From the NCBI GenBank assembly GCA_025200525.1, contig CM045770.1, forward strand, positions 84,592,084 through 84,656,083: a stretch of 64,000 nucleotides of DNA, given 5' to 3'. The translations under genes were made by a program, and so were the position numbers. Positions within the stretch are counted from its first letter, which is position 1, and each line of letters starts with the position of its first letter. The notes below the pieces were generated by a model. The model worked only from the letters and a program-made list of their open reading frames with translations, did no database searches and had not been told where the DNA came from. This stretch comes from Camellia lanceoleosa. Lineage: Eukaryota > Streptophyta > Magnoliopsida > Ericales > Theaceae. Below, piece after piece: positions 22,296 to 36,300 of the stretch.

Positions 22296-25200
22296 TCACC
22301 ACGAAAAGGGGCTAGCTCCCAACAAGAAAATTTCATTTTCCACATCTTTCACCCATTGACACACCTGGTTGCAAGTCTTTATTGCCACAGCCTGCAATTT
22401 CAAAACACACCGACACACAGGTACACAACCAAGCATACAAGAAAATGATAAGTACATTGATCTCTCTCTGGGTTTAGGGTTTTGATCAATTTCTCAAAAG
22501 TACTTTATGTTGTCAATATATGAAAAACTGCTACAAGGACATCTGGCAGCATTTGGCAGCCTGACTCACATGCAGGCACGCGTAGAAGGCAACATCTTAA
22601 TGCTGATGTCCCTATTTGCACAATTACATAGTTGCAACTTGCAACAGTAACTGTTGAGCTATATCTATGTTCAATTTCAATATATAATAGGGTGCTATAT
22701 AACAACATTCTCATATCAGCTTAAAAAACAAACCTTGTCTGCCAGGGGATCAAATGCTGCATAGAGTTCAAAATCCTGGGTGACCCAGCAGAGTAAAACT
22801 GCCATACAAAGAGGATAATATAATTTAGAAAGATAATCAAGAATAGTTTATTACAAAATGTTGAAATAAAAAAATAAAAAACTAATTACTTGAAACAAGG
22901 TAAAAAAACATTTTACAGAAAAATTCAGACAACCTAAAGTCAAAATCCCATTCATAAATGAAGCATAAAGAAAAGAAACTATGAGAACATGATTACAATA
23001 TATACACATTGACTACTGCATAATCTGAAGCTGATTATCAAAGTTGATCAAAAAGCTTAATCAATACATTCTTGTAATCTGATGAAGAGTCGGCTATATT
23101 GTGTTTCACAAATCACAGGCTTCTAGTGAAACAAATGAAGTCTTACCCACGGCATTGATATGTGAACCGCAATTTTGAAACTCAATTCAATCAGCATGTG
23201 TCTTACAATATCACTACCCAAATCCAAAATAACTAACCATTTTCTGAGGGTTGCATTTTTTGGGTAATACACAGCCGCAGCTTAGGAGAGGGGGAGTCTT
23301 TTGCCTGTGCCAAAACTTGAACCCTCGACCTTCTAGTGAAGGGCATAGGTTCAGGGTTGCATCTTATTAGCATCTAAGAAGTTCTAATTTCAGTTTCAAT
23401 TAACAGTTTGTCCACCATCAATCCTCAGGTTTTGGACAAAATGTCCACACAAAAAGATTATGGATTCTGCAACATGAAGGAAGGTTTTTGACAGCTGAAA
23501 TCTATCCACACACCTGTAACTTAGAAGTTGCATGATTTAGAATAGAATTAACTAGAATAAGGACTTTCTTAGCATGATGTAGAATATAATTAATTAGAAT
23601 AAGGACTTTCTTACCATAGTTCTCGTCTCGTCTAAACTGAGTTTTGTGGGGTCCAATACTTTTATCATGCATGGAAGCATAAAGCTTTTGGTAAGCTCTA
23701 TACAATCTGAAACACAAGAATCCAGTTATCCCACTGACAGCAACATAGCAGAAACTACCTTCCCAATTCAAGATAGCACATGACATGTCTACTTAGACTG
23801 CTACAGAATTTACCAGTATTACCTTTTCTGCTGTCGTGAACTGTTGATTGGTGATGAGAACTCAGAAGAAACATACTGGTCCAGGTAAATACTACGATAT
23901 ATGAAGTGCCAAAGTCCAGCAGGTCCACCAATACCAACAAATGCTTCTCGGAATCCCTCTGGTGAGTCTGTTGAAAATCTGGGCTGACCTAAATGAGGAG
24001 ACGAAGTTCCAGAACGCGGAGATGGATCGGCAGGCAAATCCACAACATGCATGCCACCATCTAGCATGGATCTCTGAACTTCACTGAGAACATTGGACTT
24101 CAAAAGGACCATTTCGATACGAATCCTATAAAATGTATTTAAATTCCTTAATCACACTAAAGAGTAAAAGGAAGAGATATATCCATTCCCAAGCATTAAA
24201 ACTTTTGTGGTGCATAGAAAAAACAATAGCCAGTCACATTTTTATAGTATCGTACTTGAGACTTCCTTTCAGGCTGAAAATGTATGGTAATTTGAAATAT
24301 GAAATTGTAACACAATAACATCAATGCTCTCAATGCATCAACCAAGTAAACATAAGTTACCTGCAATCTTTAAGATGATAAAAGGCATCTGAACTGGTAG
24401 TAAGCAAAATTAAATATGTGTCAACCTGGCACAGAAAGTACCATTCATGTCATTTCTTGAACAATCTAGAAGTTTGGAAAACAAATGCAAGAAAATGTCT
24501 GTTTATTGAAATCCAGTGATTTATGCAGTTTAGATATGAACTGCAATCAATGACCATATTCCAGCTAATCATGCATTTGAATTTGCAAGGGAAAGATAAG
24601 TTTGAATCTAAGACTCACTCACATCAAGATAATGGACATAAGCATATAAAAATGCCATGGGATTATATCTGGGCAGGCAAATTGGTGAGAAAGATTCAGA
24701 TGTCCTGCACGAAGCCAATAAAACAAGATTAAGAAAGCCTTACAAAGTCAAAAAACACATTTACATAAGAAACACACAAAGAACAATATAAATTCCACTT
24801 CACCAGGGTATATGGTTGTCTACTGCAATTTTTTTGTACATTAGTATTAAGATCACATGAAACATTAACGAGTCAATGATTTGTGCCCATGTGTCACAAG
24901 ATGTGAGTTGCATGAAAGAGTCTTGCTCTTCACCATTGAGTTGCCTCTAGTGGGTTTGGAAACAAAGTTGGAGCCATTGTGTGTTATGGGGCTTATTGGC
25001 ACATTAGCATGGGCTACAGTGGCATTGTCATAAATATGACTGTTATTTTTGTAAATATTGAGATCTCAACCTTGGAGGGGTATGACAAGTTTTAAAAATT
25101 ATGATAATTTCCTAGAGAACACCAGGAGTCTCAAGCAGTCTATGCCTCAACAGAAACTGAGATGATATTTTCATCCAGCATTGATACTGTAAGGGATCAT

Positions 25201-28200
25201 TTTAGAGACGAAAAGCATATCAGCATAAATATGATGAAGTGTCAACTTGTAGAGACAACCCATGATAAACAAAGAATTTTATGTTTAAAATAAAAAGTGA
25301 AAGAAAAGTAACAAATGAATCACTAACAGGTTAGAACAAATTTCATGTCAAGGTACCCCTAATTGGAAAGTAAATCCAATTAATTTCCTTTTCTCACTTC
25401 CACCACCTACAGCTCAATAGCATAAAGGAATACACACACAAAAGGAGATCATGAGAAGCAAAATTAAAAAAATTTAAGAGGACAAGTGCAAGATCACATA
25501 TTTCTTATCTATTTTTTATTTATTAGCTATTGTATTTTATCTATGTTATGGACCTTTGTAATTTTATTTACTTCTGCTACCATCACTCTAATTTTTTTTC
25601 CCCACTTTTTTGAGATCTACAGTAAAATATTGTCGTATCTTGTCCCAAACCAAACAAGATGCAGTGTGCCAAATCATCCTAACACAGCATCACAAAATGG
25701 AATTTATAGACTATCGGATTTATAATGAAGAAAATTTATTTGCAGAAGCATGAGAGAGCATGTGGCAAGGTTGTCAATAAGTCCATTAGACAAGATATAA
25801 GCTAAACAAACTTTTCTCAAGAAACTAATCTGAATGGACAGTGATTGCATTAATACTAAAACTTTTAATTCCTTCAGCATTGAACAGTGAAGATTTTTGC
25901 ATGTTTATTAATCAAGTTACAGTTTCCATATATACAAGTTAGGAAGATAATTGTACTTGCCTAAATGATTCAGATGACATAACAAAATTGGAAAGTAGGA
26001 GCATATCATCAGGATGAAGAGATGCTTTTTGTGCACCAACAAGACTGACAACCTGCATTTTGAGCTTCAGTTTAGAAAATTTTCTGACTAATCCAAGTAT
26101 TTGAGAGAGAGAGATAGAGAGAGAGACCTTGTGTTTACACATTAATATTGCAAACAGGACACCTGAACCAGCAACATCTTGTAATACGGCTCCAGCGGCT
26201 TGCCTTGTGGCATAAGCAAGGGGAAGACAAGTGTATGCATGAAGAAAGATGGCTGGGTTCCTGAAATTAGAAATTAGCACATTGTTTTTGGAACCAACCA
26301 ACCAAGTTAAAAATGAATAACTACATATCCGTTCATGAACTACTAAATTTATCTCGCTGAAGTAAATCTATAATTTTACAGGTATCCTGAGAAAAATGAA
26401 ATAAATTATACAAACAAATATCTCCTGAAAACTGTCTGAATATATTTAAGGGCCATCTAGACCTCTCCAGAGAAAAGAACTACAAATGCAGAGCGAGAAA
26501 AATTGCAAATTCTTGAACCAAAAATAAAGGTGTAACAGGCTAAATTTATCGTGAAATGATATGTTACATGTAATTTTAGCACCATAATCCAATTAATGAA
26601 TGATTAAACACAAATTTGCACTCATAATCGATAAGATGATTGGTTGAAGCAATATTTATCCAAGAACATTCAAATAAATATATTATATCATCAGACAAAA
26701 AGTATTTGTAGATTTTATATGCCTAATAAATTGGCTGGCACTGGAGCACCTCCAGGTAGGGCTAGGGGAAGAACGCTCTCCAGATACTGGAGGTGAATAA
26801 ATACGTGAAGAAAAAAACTGTCTGTCAAAAGTCAACAATGATGAGGTGAGCAGCTGTACCTGTTGAGGAAATGATCTATTGGATAATATTAACAAAAGCA
26901 TGAATTCACTTTCTCAGAAATTTACAATAGACACCAGTGATGCATAAACCAAGAGACAAAATATCTGAAGTTGGGAATGTAAGCAGTGGGGCACTATGGG
27001 AAACTCAAACATTACTGTTAAATATCTGCATCAGAAAGAGGTATAAATCTTTAAAACTGTTGAGATCACTAGATTGTTCACAAAATATATAAACTCATAA
27101 GTAAATATATTTTACTGAAAAACATTTACTATGTCAAAATATTTTGCAACATAATTAACCCTTCTGATCAAGCAGCCTTGATGGAGCCATGATTATATTA
27201 AGAATGAGGTTTCTTGGTCCATGTTATTTGTTGATGATATAGTTTCGAAAGAAAACTTAGTATCAATATGGTTTAAAATAAGTAAAACTAAAAAAGAATA
27301 CGCTCAAAGGAGGGGAAAGATTGGAGAAGATGTTCACAAAATCACAGTAAAAAAAAACCCAATATCATTGCTTTTATAAAGTTGGAGGGAAAAAAAAAAA
27401 AAAACTAAATCAACAGACAATTAAAAGATCCTCAACTGATTTTTCATAAAATAGTCAGGTCAAAAGAGAGCAGAGAGCAAACCAACTGAAAGAATGGATG
27501 AGCGATGAGAAGACACCATCTGTTCCTCCAAGCAAAGGTGTCATATCAAACTTTGGGTTCTTCTCAAAACATCTGTTTACAGACTTTGTAAGAATAAGTA
27601 GCATCTGCATTCATATAAAAATCAATAAAATGAGGAAGTGGAGCGGCTACCACAAAGAGATTCAGGTACTTAGAACACAATAAGAGCAAAAAAATGTGAG
27701 GTAAACAAGTCTGATGGACGGACAAAAAGGCTACCTGACCATATATAAGGTCCAACTGCCCCCTTAATGACCCATAAGGTTCCTCCGTACAGCTTATGCA
27801 AACTAAGTAGACTGGTCCTTTAACAAGAAAAACCACCTGAAAGTGCACAAATTCCATGTCAATGAATGATTATTGATGCAAACTACCACATCATTAATTC
27901 CAAATAAAAAAATACATAAGAGTTAAAACACAAACTCCTATTTCATTGTACAAGGTATCAAACTCCACCCCCTTTTTAAAACAACAGTTTTCAGTGGTTT
28001 AAGTGATGTGCACTGATGAAATAAAAATTGCTTTTAATGAAGGATGCATGCAATATGAGTATGATGGGACAGAAAGTTGGGATGGCAAATTGGGACAGAG
28101 GATCCAAACCCCTTCAACAGCAATCAAAGTTCTCAATTTCAGGAAGATACCAAAAGCTACAAGCAGCATTTTTTAGGCTGAATCAACTTATGCTGGCAAA

Positions 28201-28624
28201 TGAAGTCATATGTGACCCCTCTCTTCATATATGTAAATGCATTACATCTTCACAGCTTGAAATGGTGTCGGCCATTTAATATCTCCAAAGTGAGACTAAT
28301 GAAAATAATATCTCCAAAGTGAGATTACTATGCCCATTTCGGCTCAGATCAGTCACATCCACGTAACATAAAAAGTGACATATATATTATATATATGATG
28401 GTAATGATCTCAGGGGTACCCATGAAGAGTCATGCATATTACATATGAAATGCTTCTAGACCTTCACTATCCATTGAAGTGTAATTTATCGATCCGTTTC
28501 ATATTCCCAAGGCCAACTAAGTGCACTTTTACCAATAAAGACAAGGAGCCATGGCCTTATACTTAAACACGACATACATGATTATCAGTTCAATGAAAGA
28601 CAGAGAATAAAGGGATCTCTCTCA

Positions 28625-28662
<38 letters not shown>

Positions 28663-31292
28663 GAAATCATGAAGATTTGATTAGCCCTTCCACAGATTCT
28701 TTGTGAAAGATGAGAGTGCAGTTTTTGTATAGTTTTCCAGTTCAGTACAGGGTTCTTGTACGAGAGTAATGGCCCCTTCAGTGCCTAAAACTCATGTAAA
28801 AAGGCAACGGAATGCTATCGTGCTAATTTTTATTTTCAATTAATGAGATAGAGTAACAGACTTGCTTATTGAAGAAAATTTCTCTTGAGCTTGAAGCTCC
28901 CTAATATCAACAATTAAAAGGGTTATCAATAAAATTTTGTTGTTGCTTGTTATCAACAATTAAAAGGAATTTGCGAACTCAAAACCAACAGAAAATATCG
29001 GCGGCAACTGAACAAAAATTACTACATGCTAGTCTAAGCTTTGCTAAAATTACACCTCAAGTTGCTTCAAATAATAGCATCATGCATGCACAAGCATTGC
29101 AACACATAAAATAATGTTTTGGTAAAAAGGAACAAATCTAAAGCTCCTTATAAAATGTTCCAAAGACTATAAATAATGAAAATAAAGTTAGGATTATCAT
29201 TTACACCAACAATAACATAACCAAATTCAGAAAATAAAACAATAAATAGTTCAAGCTCGCTTAATCAGGAAATAAGTTGACCTGGTGTTTGCCTGCCCTA
29301 ACCACTTTGATGTGATCTCCCCTGAAAATATATCAATGAAGGAAACTATTGAAACTCCACTTCAGAGTTATCTTCATTGAAAATATAAGCCAAAAATAAG
29401 CTCATATTCAAAAAGAGTAATCATGACAAAATAGCAAAATGACTGATAATATCAATGTACCCATTCTCCACAAAGGAAATAATTGCTTGCAAAGTCGCTG
29501 AAAATCCCGCCAACTTGTGTTCATCTCCATATCTTTAAGTTAAAATCAAAAAAAAGCAAAATGGAATATTACACAGAAAATATATCTAAACAAACAACAA
29601 ACAGATTCCCATCATTATGCATTAAGAAGAACAATGCTGAAATTTACAGCCAGTAGATACTAGATACACACCTGGAGTATATCGGTTTTCCGGAATGACT
29701 CAAAATAAAGAAGTGCTTCTTCCTTTTCCTCCACGAAACAGAAGTATCATCCTGCACTTCATTTATTAATCAAACATGACATGATCTTATAGGTGTCACA
29801 AATCCAATAATTTCATATATGTAATGGCATGTCTGTAATTTTAAGAAACTGTTACAGGCTTTATGTGCTTCTTTCTAGTAGAAAAACTACCTTGGAAGCC
29901 AGGAAACAGGCTTCTCAAAGGTCTCAGGAGATACCCGATTATGAAGAAGATTCTCTATATTAAACTTGCCTAAGGCAATTAGACCCATGTGAGGTTAAAG
30001 TGCTACAGCAAACCTTTGTCTCTAACCACCATCCCAATAGACCTAGAGTCCCGCAATGTGCCAAAGTCATTTGACATCCTCAACCTGATCAAACAAACCC
30101 AAGGTGTCACTAAACGTTTTGACTTTCAAGTTGTTAGAGACCGAAGCACATTCTAATTGTCATTTGTCCTTTATGGTTACCCCATTTGATTGCGACAAGA
30201 AGCAGATTGTTCGGTGTGGTAGTATCAAAACGAGATTGGTTCTGTGTGATCAAATACATGCCCCATGAAGGCTGACAGCGGACATGACTAATGACAGAAG
30301 TACTATCCTATTAGTAACTAATGGCCAAAACAAGGAAAAAAAAAACAAACAAACAGAGTAGAACTTCATTTACCACATTATGTAATTCCTAATAAAGAAA
30401 ATTAGACTATTAATCAACCCATATAAGGGAATAATATTCTCATATTCTTGTCTTTGTCATGTTTGTCATGTTCAGTCTGTGTTTATGCTACTTAGCACAT
30501 CATTTAATATTCAAGTTGACAAAGGATACATTCAAGACTTGTAGGAGGAGGATGGTAACTTGTAATACACTTCAAAGGATAGTAGAAACCCACTACAAAA
30601 TTTAAATATATTGAAAAACATTCTAGCAATAGTTGAATTGAAGTATACAACTAGACAATACGCAACCCTACAATAATTCTCCATAATATTTTCAACAAAT
30701 AGTCAAATTCTTTGTCACAATTGAGAAAATAAATGGCGAATTTTTGACTCACTTCATCGCCATGACGCTTCCCTGTAACCCACGGCTCTGGAGAACCCGA
30801 AGCTCCATTGAAAGAATCGTCGTTCCCAACTTCACAAATTTCATCTTCACCGATTGCACTGGCGGAACTGGTGCTCCCTCTCTCACCAGCATACCCACTG
30901 CTGCTAGGGCTCGAAGCCTGGTCCATTTCGAGCTCCGAATTGGTCCTCCTCAACACAACATCACCACTCGAAGACGAGCTCTTTCGAACCTCCTCAACAA
31001 TTTCAACAACCTCCACAGGCGACTCATTGACTAAATTCCCACCACGACTCTCTTCTACGATCTCAGATTCGGGGTGATTATCCTCGTCTGAAGAAAGCGA
31101 TCCATTTGGGGCGTCATTGAACACTTCTTGCTCGGATAATGCATCGACCTGGGTTGATTGAGCCAATGCGATTGACGCCAATTGATCTTCGATGACGTCA
31201 ATTGAAGTAGGGTTAGGGTTAGGGTTAGGGTTAGGGTTAGGGTTAGGGTTTTGGTGTGTGGGATCGTTGTCGGAGTTGGAATCAGAAGCCAT
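22296..31292 (-). CDS. MON1: Vacuolar fusion protein MON1 homologue (SAND family)
   Basis: A 14-exon minus-strand gene. Exons, read from the ATG: 30753-31292, 29672-29751, 29461-29532, 29282-29321, 27735-27836, 27483-27604, 26128-26260, 25961-26052, 24623-24704, 24361-24425, 23823-24125, 23615-23706, 22734-22798, 22296-22391. They join in frame to 1884 bases, 627 residues plus stop, close to plant MON1 proteins (about 600). Conserved stretches include [60 protein letters not shown] and the C-terminal GASPFSW. MON1 with CCZ1 activates the Rab7 GTPase at late endosomes and the vacuole. The N-terminal 180 residues are acidic and Ser-rich, carry an Asn-Pro repeat and are poorly conserved, as usual. 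All splice sites fit GT-AG except one GC-AG donor after exon 8. The gene looks intact. Start chosen at 31290-31292, where MASDS resembles family starts; an upstream in-frame ATG (31317-31319) would add nine residues. Confidence 0.95.
27837..29281 (-). other. Largest MON1 intron (1445 bp) with (CT)n(CA)n microsatellite
   Basis: Lies between exons 4 and 5. A compound repeat of CT followed by CA units sits at about 28620-28662. No additional gene was recognised; the plus-strand frame 28028-28279 has no protein features. Confidence 0.7.
31207..31250 (-). repeat. TTAGGG hexamer repeat inside MON1 exon 1
   Basis: About seven TTAGGG units on the plus strand. On the coding (minus) strand CCCTAA repeats give alternating Asn and Pro. 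Two translated hexamer letters per unit keep the frame whatever the copy number. It is not the plant telomere unit (TTTAGGG). Confidence 0.9.
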
Positions 31293-31397
31293 GGCAGCGA
31301 GAATTGCAAGTGAAAACAAAAATTAAAAAAACGTGTGATAGATTTTACAGTTTGATGGGGCTTCTATGAGGAAACCTAGGTTTAATTGGGTTGGTAT

Positions 31398-31428
<31 letters not shown>

Positions 31429-31560
31429 TTGCTTCGTCTACCAGTCGTCCTTCGCCTGCAATTTGATGTTCGATTCGATGTGAAAGCGACAACGGTCTGA
31501 CCAGTAGGTTGGGTTCGAACCGGGTTCGATTAGCGCGTGGCACGTGCATATCTACGGGTC
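31293..31560 (-). promoter_or_regulatory. MON1 5' leader and promoter region with (GA)n
   Basis: A GA/CT microsatellite at about 31396-31425 lies roughly 110 bases upstream of the ATG; such runs are common in plant core promoters and leaders. No clear TATA box seen. The copia element begins at 31828, only about 540 bases from the ATG. Confidence 0.45.
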
Positions 31561-31827
31561 GGTTTTAGCGGGCGGGTTAGTTGGCTTTTTTGAGCCGGGT
31601 TTGAGTTGGGCCTCAATCTCAATTTTGTGTACTGTCGTCATGTTGGGTTTTAATTGGCCTCATAAGTCTTCTGGGCTTGGTGTATTAATGTTGTCAAATT
31701 TAATTTTATTTAAAAAATAAAAAAAAAATAAAAAACACGTGAAAGTGCATTCCTTTTTTAGGTGAGACTCAAAGATCTATGGTGAAAGAACCAATTAGAA
31801 AGGAGAAAAAATTCATTGTAATAACGG

Positions 31828-32702
31828 TGACTATTTGGTTTGGAGATTTCATACCAATGGTTATAATCAGTAGCGGAGTCAGAAAATTAAATTAGAAAGA
31901 GCACTTATTAATTATAATATTAAAAATTTTTATAAAAATATTTCACGCAAGTTTTACGATTGATTTTGAGAAATATCAAAAAAATAATGTTATTTGTAAG
32001 TATAGTGTATCATGGACAATACAAAAAAACATGGATATAAGTTTTAAAAAAAAATTATATAATGATAAATTTTTTTATACAAAATTTGATTAAAAATTCA
32101 ATATAATAGTAATATCACGTCATCATTGATATGTGATATCACCAATTAATAGTATATATAAATACATAGAGAGTGAACCTCACATGTTAAATGTAACTAA
32201 CAATCTAATAAATTTTATATCTTTATAGTGAGATTACTTGTACTTACATGTCAATAATAATGACATCACCGTTACATTCAAAAATTTTCATAGATAATAT
32301 GATTTATAGTCGTCTCTTCATTTTCAATTAAAATAATCATTATTATTCTCATAATTTTTAAAATGTCATTAACATTTCACTCTAATAATTTTTAAAATGT
32401 CATTAACATTTCACCATTAAAATATTTTCTTTATGTTTGTAAAAAAAATAATAAAAAAAAAAATTCTCAAAATCCAAGGGGGGCACATGACCTCTGGGCC
32501 TTTACTCCCTCTGTCCTGGTTGTAACCATCGATAAAGAGATATCATGTAAGTTATAAATAGATGGCTGAAACAATGGAACAGACCATCTGAAATTGTTAA
32601 TTATTTTCTTTTTTTGTTTTCACTTTCAGAATTTATATTTTTCTTATGTGATAAACACTCTCACAGAATTATTGATCTTTGTCACTGTTAATTTTACTTA
32701 TA
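31828..32702 (+). repeat. Copia 5' LTR, interrupted
   Basis: Starts TGACTATTTGGTTTGGAGA and ends TTAATTTTACTTATA. It aligns with 39838-40053 except for the 650-bp inserted MITE. Confidence 0.8.
31867..32516. mobile_element. Mutator-like MITE inside the copia 5' LTR, 650 bp
   Basis: Starts TCAGTAGCGGAGTCAG and ends CCCTCTGTCC. The LTR words on either side, TGGTTATAA (31858-31866) and TGGTTGTAA (32517-32525), are the 9-bp duplication of one site that is present once in the 3' LTR. The ends are only loosely inverted (TAGCGGAGT against CAGAGGGAGT). GGCGGAGCCAG-like ends followed by GGGGGGCA near the right end recall an abundant plant repeat. Confidence 0.75.
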
Positions 32703-32703
32703 A

Positions 32704-32717
32704 TGATAACAGAGTCC
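32704..32717 (+). promoter_or_regulatory. Copia primer-binding site
   Basis: TGATAACAGAGTCC directly after the LTR resembles TGGTATCAGAGC, the initiator-Met tRNA primer site of many plant copia elements, with a few changes. Confidence 0.65.
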
Positions 32718-33394
32718 TGTTAAATTGAGTACGCAAGTATTAAATTATAATCCATTAGAGAAAATTTTCAAAATTTATTTTGTCCAAAAATTTGGAGAAC
32801 AAATTAACAAACAGTGTCCCACTTTGGTGACTTCCATTTAGTTGTTCGATCAAAATTTCAGTCGAGAGGGTGATTTTCCTGGTGAAAAACGACAGAAAAC
32901 CACCATTACATAATCTACTTTCCGTCTTTGGTCACCCAACCCTTCACCGGAGAAGATTACCAGAATGAGAAAAGAGGCTGGTCCCATTTTATTGGGTACT
33001 AAACCCGAGCCAAAAGTTGTTAAATCTTCACAGACGTTTGTTGGTTCACATTTGGGGTAAACAAATCACTCTGTTTATGATCTTGAAAAGGACCAAGAAC
33101 TTCACCAAATTAAATTAAAAATATAAACCTAAATCAAAAAAACATTTATTATTATTATTATTATTTTTGGTTTGGTATTTTGGTTCATTCTTATTCTTTT
33201 TTTTTAAAAAAGTTAAATTGAGTCATTCAAAAATAAAATAAAATAAAACTTAATTTTTCAAAATTTAATAAGGAACTCCAATAGCCTTAAAAAAAAAAAA
33301 ACAAAAAAACAAAAGAAAAAAAAAATTTGTTTTTCCCTAATAACCTTGGATCCACAAATGTGTATATATATATTTAATAGTATACATTTTTGTG

Positions 33395-36300
33395 ATGGCA
33401 ATTAAAAGTGCTATTGATGCTTCGAGAATTGATATGCTTAATGGAAATAATTTTCGAACATGGAAGCGACACATTTCTTATCTTCTTAGATATGAAAAAA
33501 CTTTGTATACTCTATCTACTTATAAACCAAATGATGATTCTAATTGGGTTCAAAATAAATAGATAGAGGATGATGCAATGGCAAAGGCAACCATGTTACA
33601 CAATATAAAAGACAATATTATTTTGCTATTTGAAGAACATGAAACTGCAAAACAATTGATGAAAGCACTATAAAGTAAGTATAAAATTCGATCAGACACT
33701 CAAATTCAATTGCTTTTGGACAAATACAATAATATTCGTATGAGTGAAAATAACAGTGTTGGTGATCATGTTAATCAAATGGAATTAATTGCTAAAGAAT
33801 TATTCAATGCCGATCACTCTTTGTCAAACAAGATGCAAGTAACTACCATACTTGATAGCCTTCCATTGTCTTGAGATCATGTTGTCACATCTCTAACTCA
33901 TAGCGGATGAGAGATTTCAATGGTAACTTTGCATGGGCTCTTAGTTTTGGAAGAAAAAAGAATGAAGCGAATGCGCCAAGAAGGATTCTCTTCTAACTTG
34001 TTGATGGCACAATCTTCAACACAGTCACATAATAATTTCCACACACCATTCAACAAGAGGAAGACTACTCATTTCAAGAAAAGATGGAAGAAGGGATTCC
34101 AAAAAGGGTGGCGGAAGCAGCAAGGGTGGCAAAAACAACAAAACAATAAGAATCAGTTAGGTCCATGCTATAATTGCAGTCATAAAGGTTACATCAAAGC
34201 CACATACCCTAAGAACAAGCAGAGAAAGAATCATCATAACCCCATTGCCATGAGGGTTTCTAAAGTAATGGTAATAGAACCTTCATCAAATTCAAGGTGG
34301 ATTGATTCTATAGCAACTAGACACATAGTGCAAAGCAAAAAAATGTTCGCAGATTTCACTGAAAAGAAGACTGGTGAACACAGATTCTATATGGGCAACA
34401 ACTCTTACAATGATGTTTTGGGCATCGATAACTGTAAATTCTTTGTTAATGGATCTTCCATCATACTTTATGATGTGCTTTATGTACCTAGCATCCGAAG
34501 AAAATTAATATCAGTTCCAGTGTTAACCCAAAAGTGTTTTAAGATTAATTTTAAGTTTGACACAGTGTTGATCAAGAAAGGAAGTGTATTAGTGAAAGGT
34601 GTAAGAGTGAATGACATGTACTCTGTTCCTATTGATAATAAGAAAGTATGCATTTTTGATTATTTGTATGTCTCTATTGATAATAGTTCTTATTTATAGC
34701 ATTTAGGATTAGGTCACATTAATAAAAATAAAATTTCTAGAATGTGTAAAAGTGGACTATTGCCTACAGTGTTGATTTTGATACACGTGAACCATGCATC
34801 AAAGGAAAAATAACTAGCAAGCCATTTTCAAATCATCAGAATTACTTAAAGTAGTTCATTTAGACATTTGTGGCCCTTTAAGAGCTAAGACTCGTTGAGA
34901 CATAGAATACTTTATTACTTTCACTAATGATTATTCAAGATATTGACACATCTACCTTCTTAAACACAAATAAGAGGCAATTGAAAAGTTTAAGGAATAT
35001 AAATTAGAGGTAGAAAAGCAACTTGGTCAGTTCATTAAAAACTTGAATAATGATAGAGATGACGAATATGAAGCTATGGATTCTTTCTACAAGAAAAATG
35101 GCATAAAACATTTATTTACAATGCCATACACTCCACAACAAAATGGGATTGCAGAAAGACGAAATCGTATTCTAATGGAAATGACAAGGTCTATGATGGC
35201 ACATACTGATTTTCCCATTCATTTGTCAATTGCTGCGTATATATTAAATAGAGTTGAAACAAAAGCCAAACTTCTAACTTCTTATGAACACTGAATGATA
35301 CTAAACCTAATGTTTTAAATCTCAAAGTTTGGGAATGCAAAGCACATGTACTTATTCCTAAACCTTTAAGGGAAAATTTGGGAAGTAAAACTTGGGAATG
35401 CAAGTTTATTAGCTATGTTGAAAATGGAAGTGGTATCGTTTTTACCATCCTGAACATGGATTAATAGAAAGTAGAGATGCTATTTTTCTTGAAACCATTG
35501 ATTTTGTTACTTCAACTGAACAAATTGAATTGCTCTCTAAGATATCTCGGGATTCTTCTCTCCCCTGTTTGTCACAAGAACCACAAGTTCTCACAAATCA
35601 ACCTAATAGTGGGACAAAAAGAAAACAAAGTGATATTGTTTTACCTGATTTGAATCCTGGGATAAGTGAGAGTAAGAGAGTAAGATGTCCGTTTATGGTT
35701 TTAAAAGACCATTATGTTTTTCAAGTTGAGGAACTTAATAACTTAGTAGATGATCCTACTAGTTACAATAAAGTAATAAGTAGCAGTGAGGCTACTCAAT
35801 GGCTTCAGGTAATAAATGAAGAATTTGATTCGATCAAGAAAAATAATGTTTGGGAATTAACCGATCTCCCAAATGAAAGAAAAGCCATTGGTTGCAAATG
35901 AGTTCTTAAAAAGAAATTCAAAGTAAATGGAAGTTTGGAGAAATACAAGGTAAGGCTAGTAGCCAAGAGATTCACTCAACAATCTGAAGTAGACTTCGTA
36001 GATACGTATTCTGCTGTTGCAAAATTTGCCTCAATAAGGATTCTAATGGTCGTCGTAGCCAGGATGGATTTGGAATTGCATCAGTTAGATGTTAAAATAG
36101 CTTTTCTTAATAGAGAATTACAAGAGGAAATTTATATAATGCAACCTAATGGTTTCCAAATCCAAGGTAACGAAGATAAAGTCTATAAGTTGAAAAGATC
36201 CCTACATGGACTCAAATAATCTTCAAGACAATGGTACTTGAAATTCTAAAAAGCCATTTTAGAAATGGGCTATGTTGTGAGTTCTTTAGATCACTGTGTT

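Noticed and set aside
30744..31077. Plus-strand frames opposite MON1 exon 1
   Set aside because: Shadows of the real coding exon, rich in Ser and Thr because the sense exon is.
31207..31250. Interstitial telomere sequence
   Set aside because: Only about seven hexamers of the non-plant type, in frame within a coding exon; better explained as a coding microsatellite.
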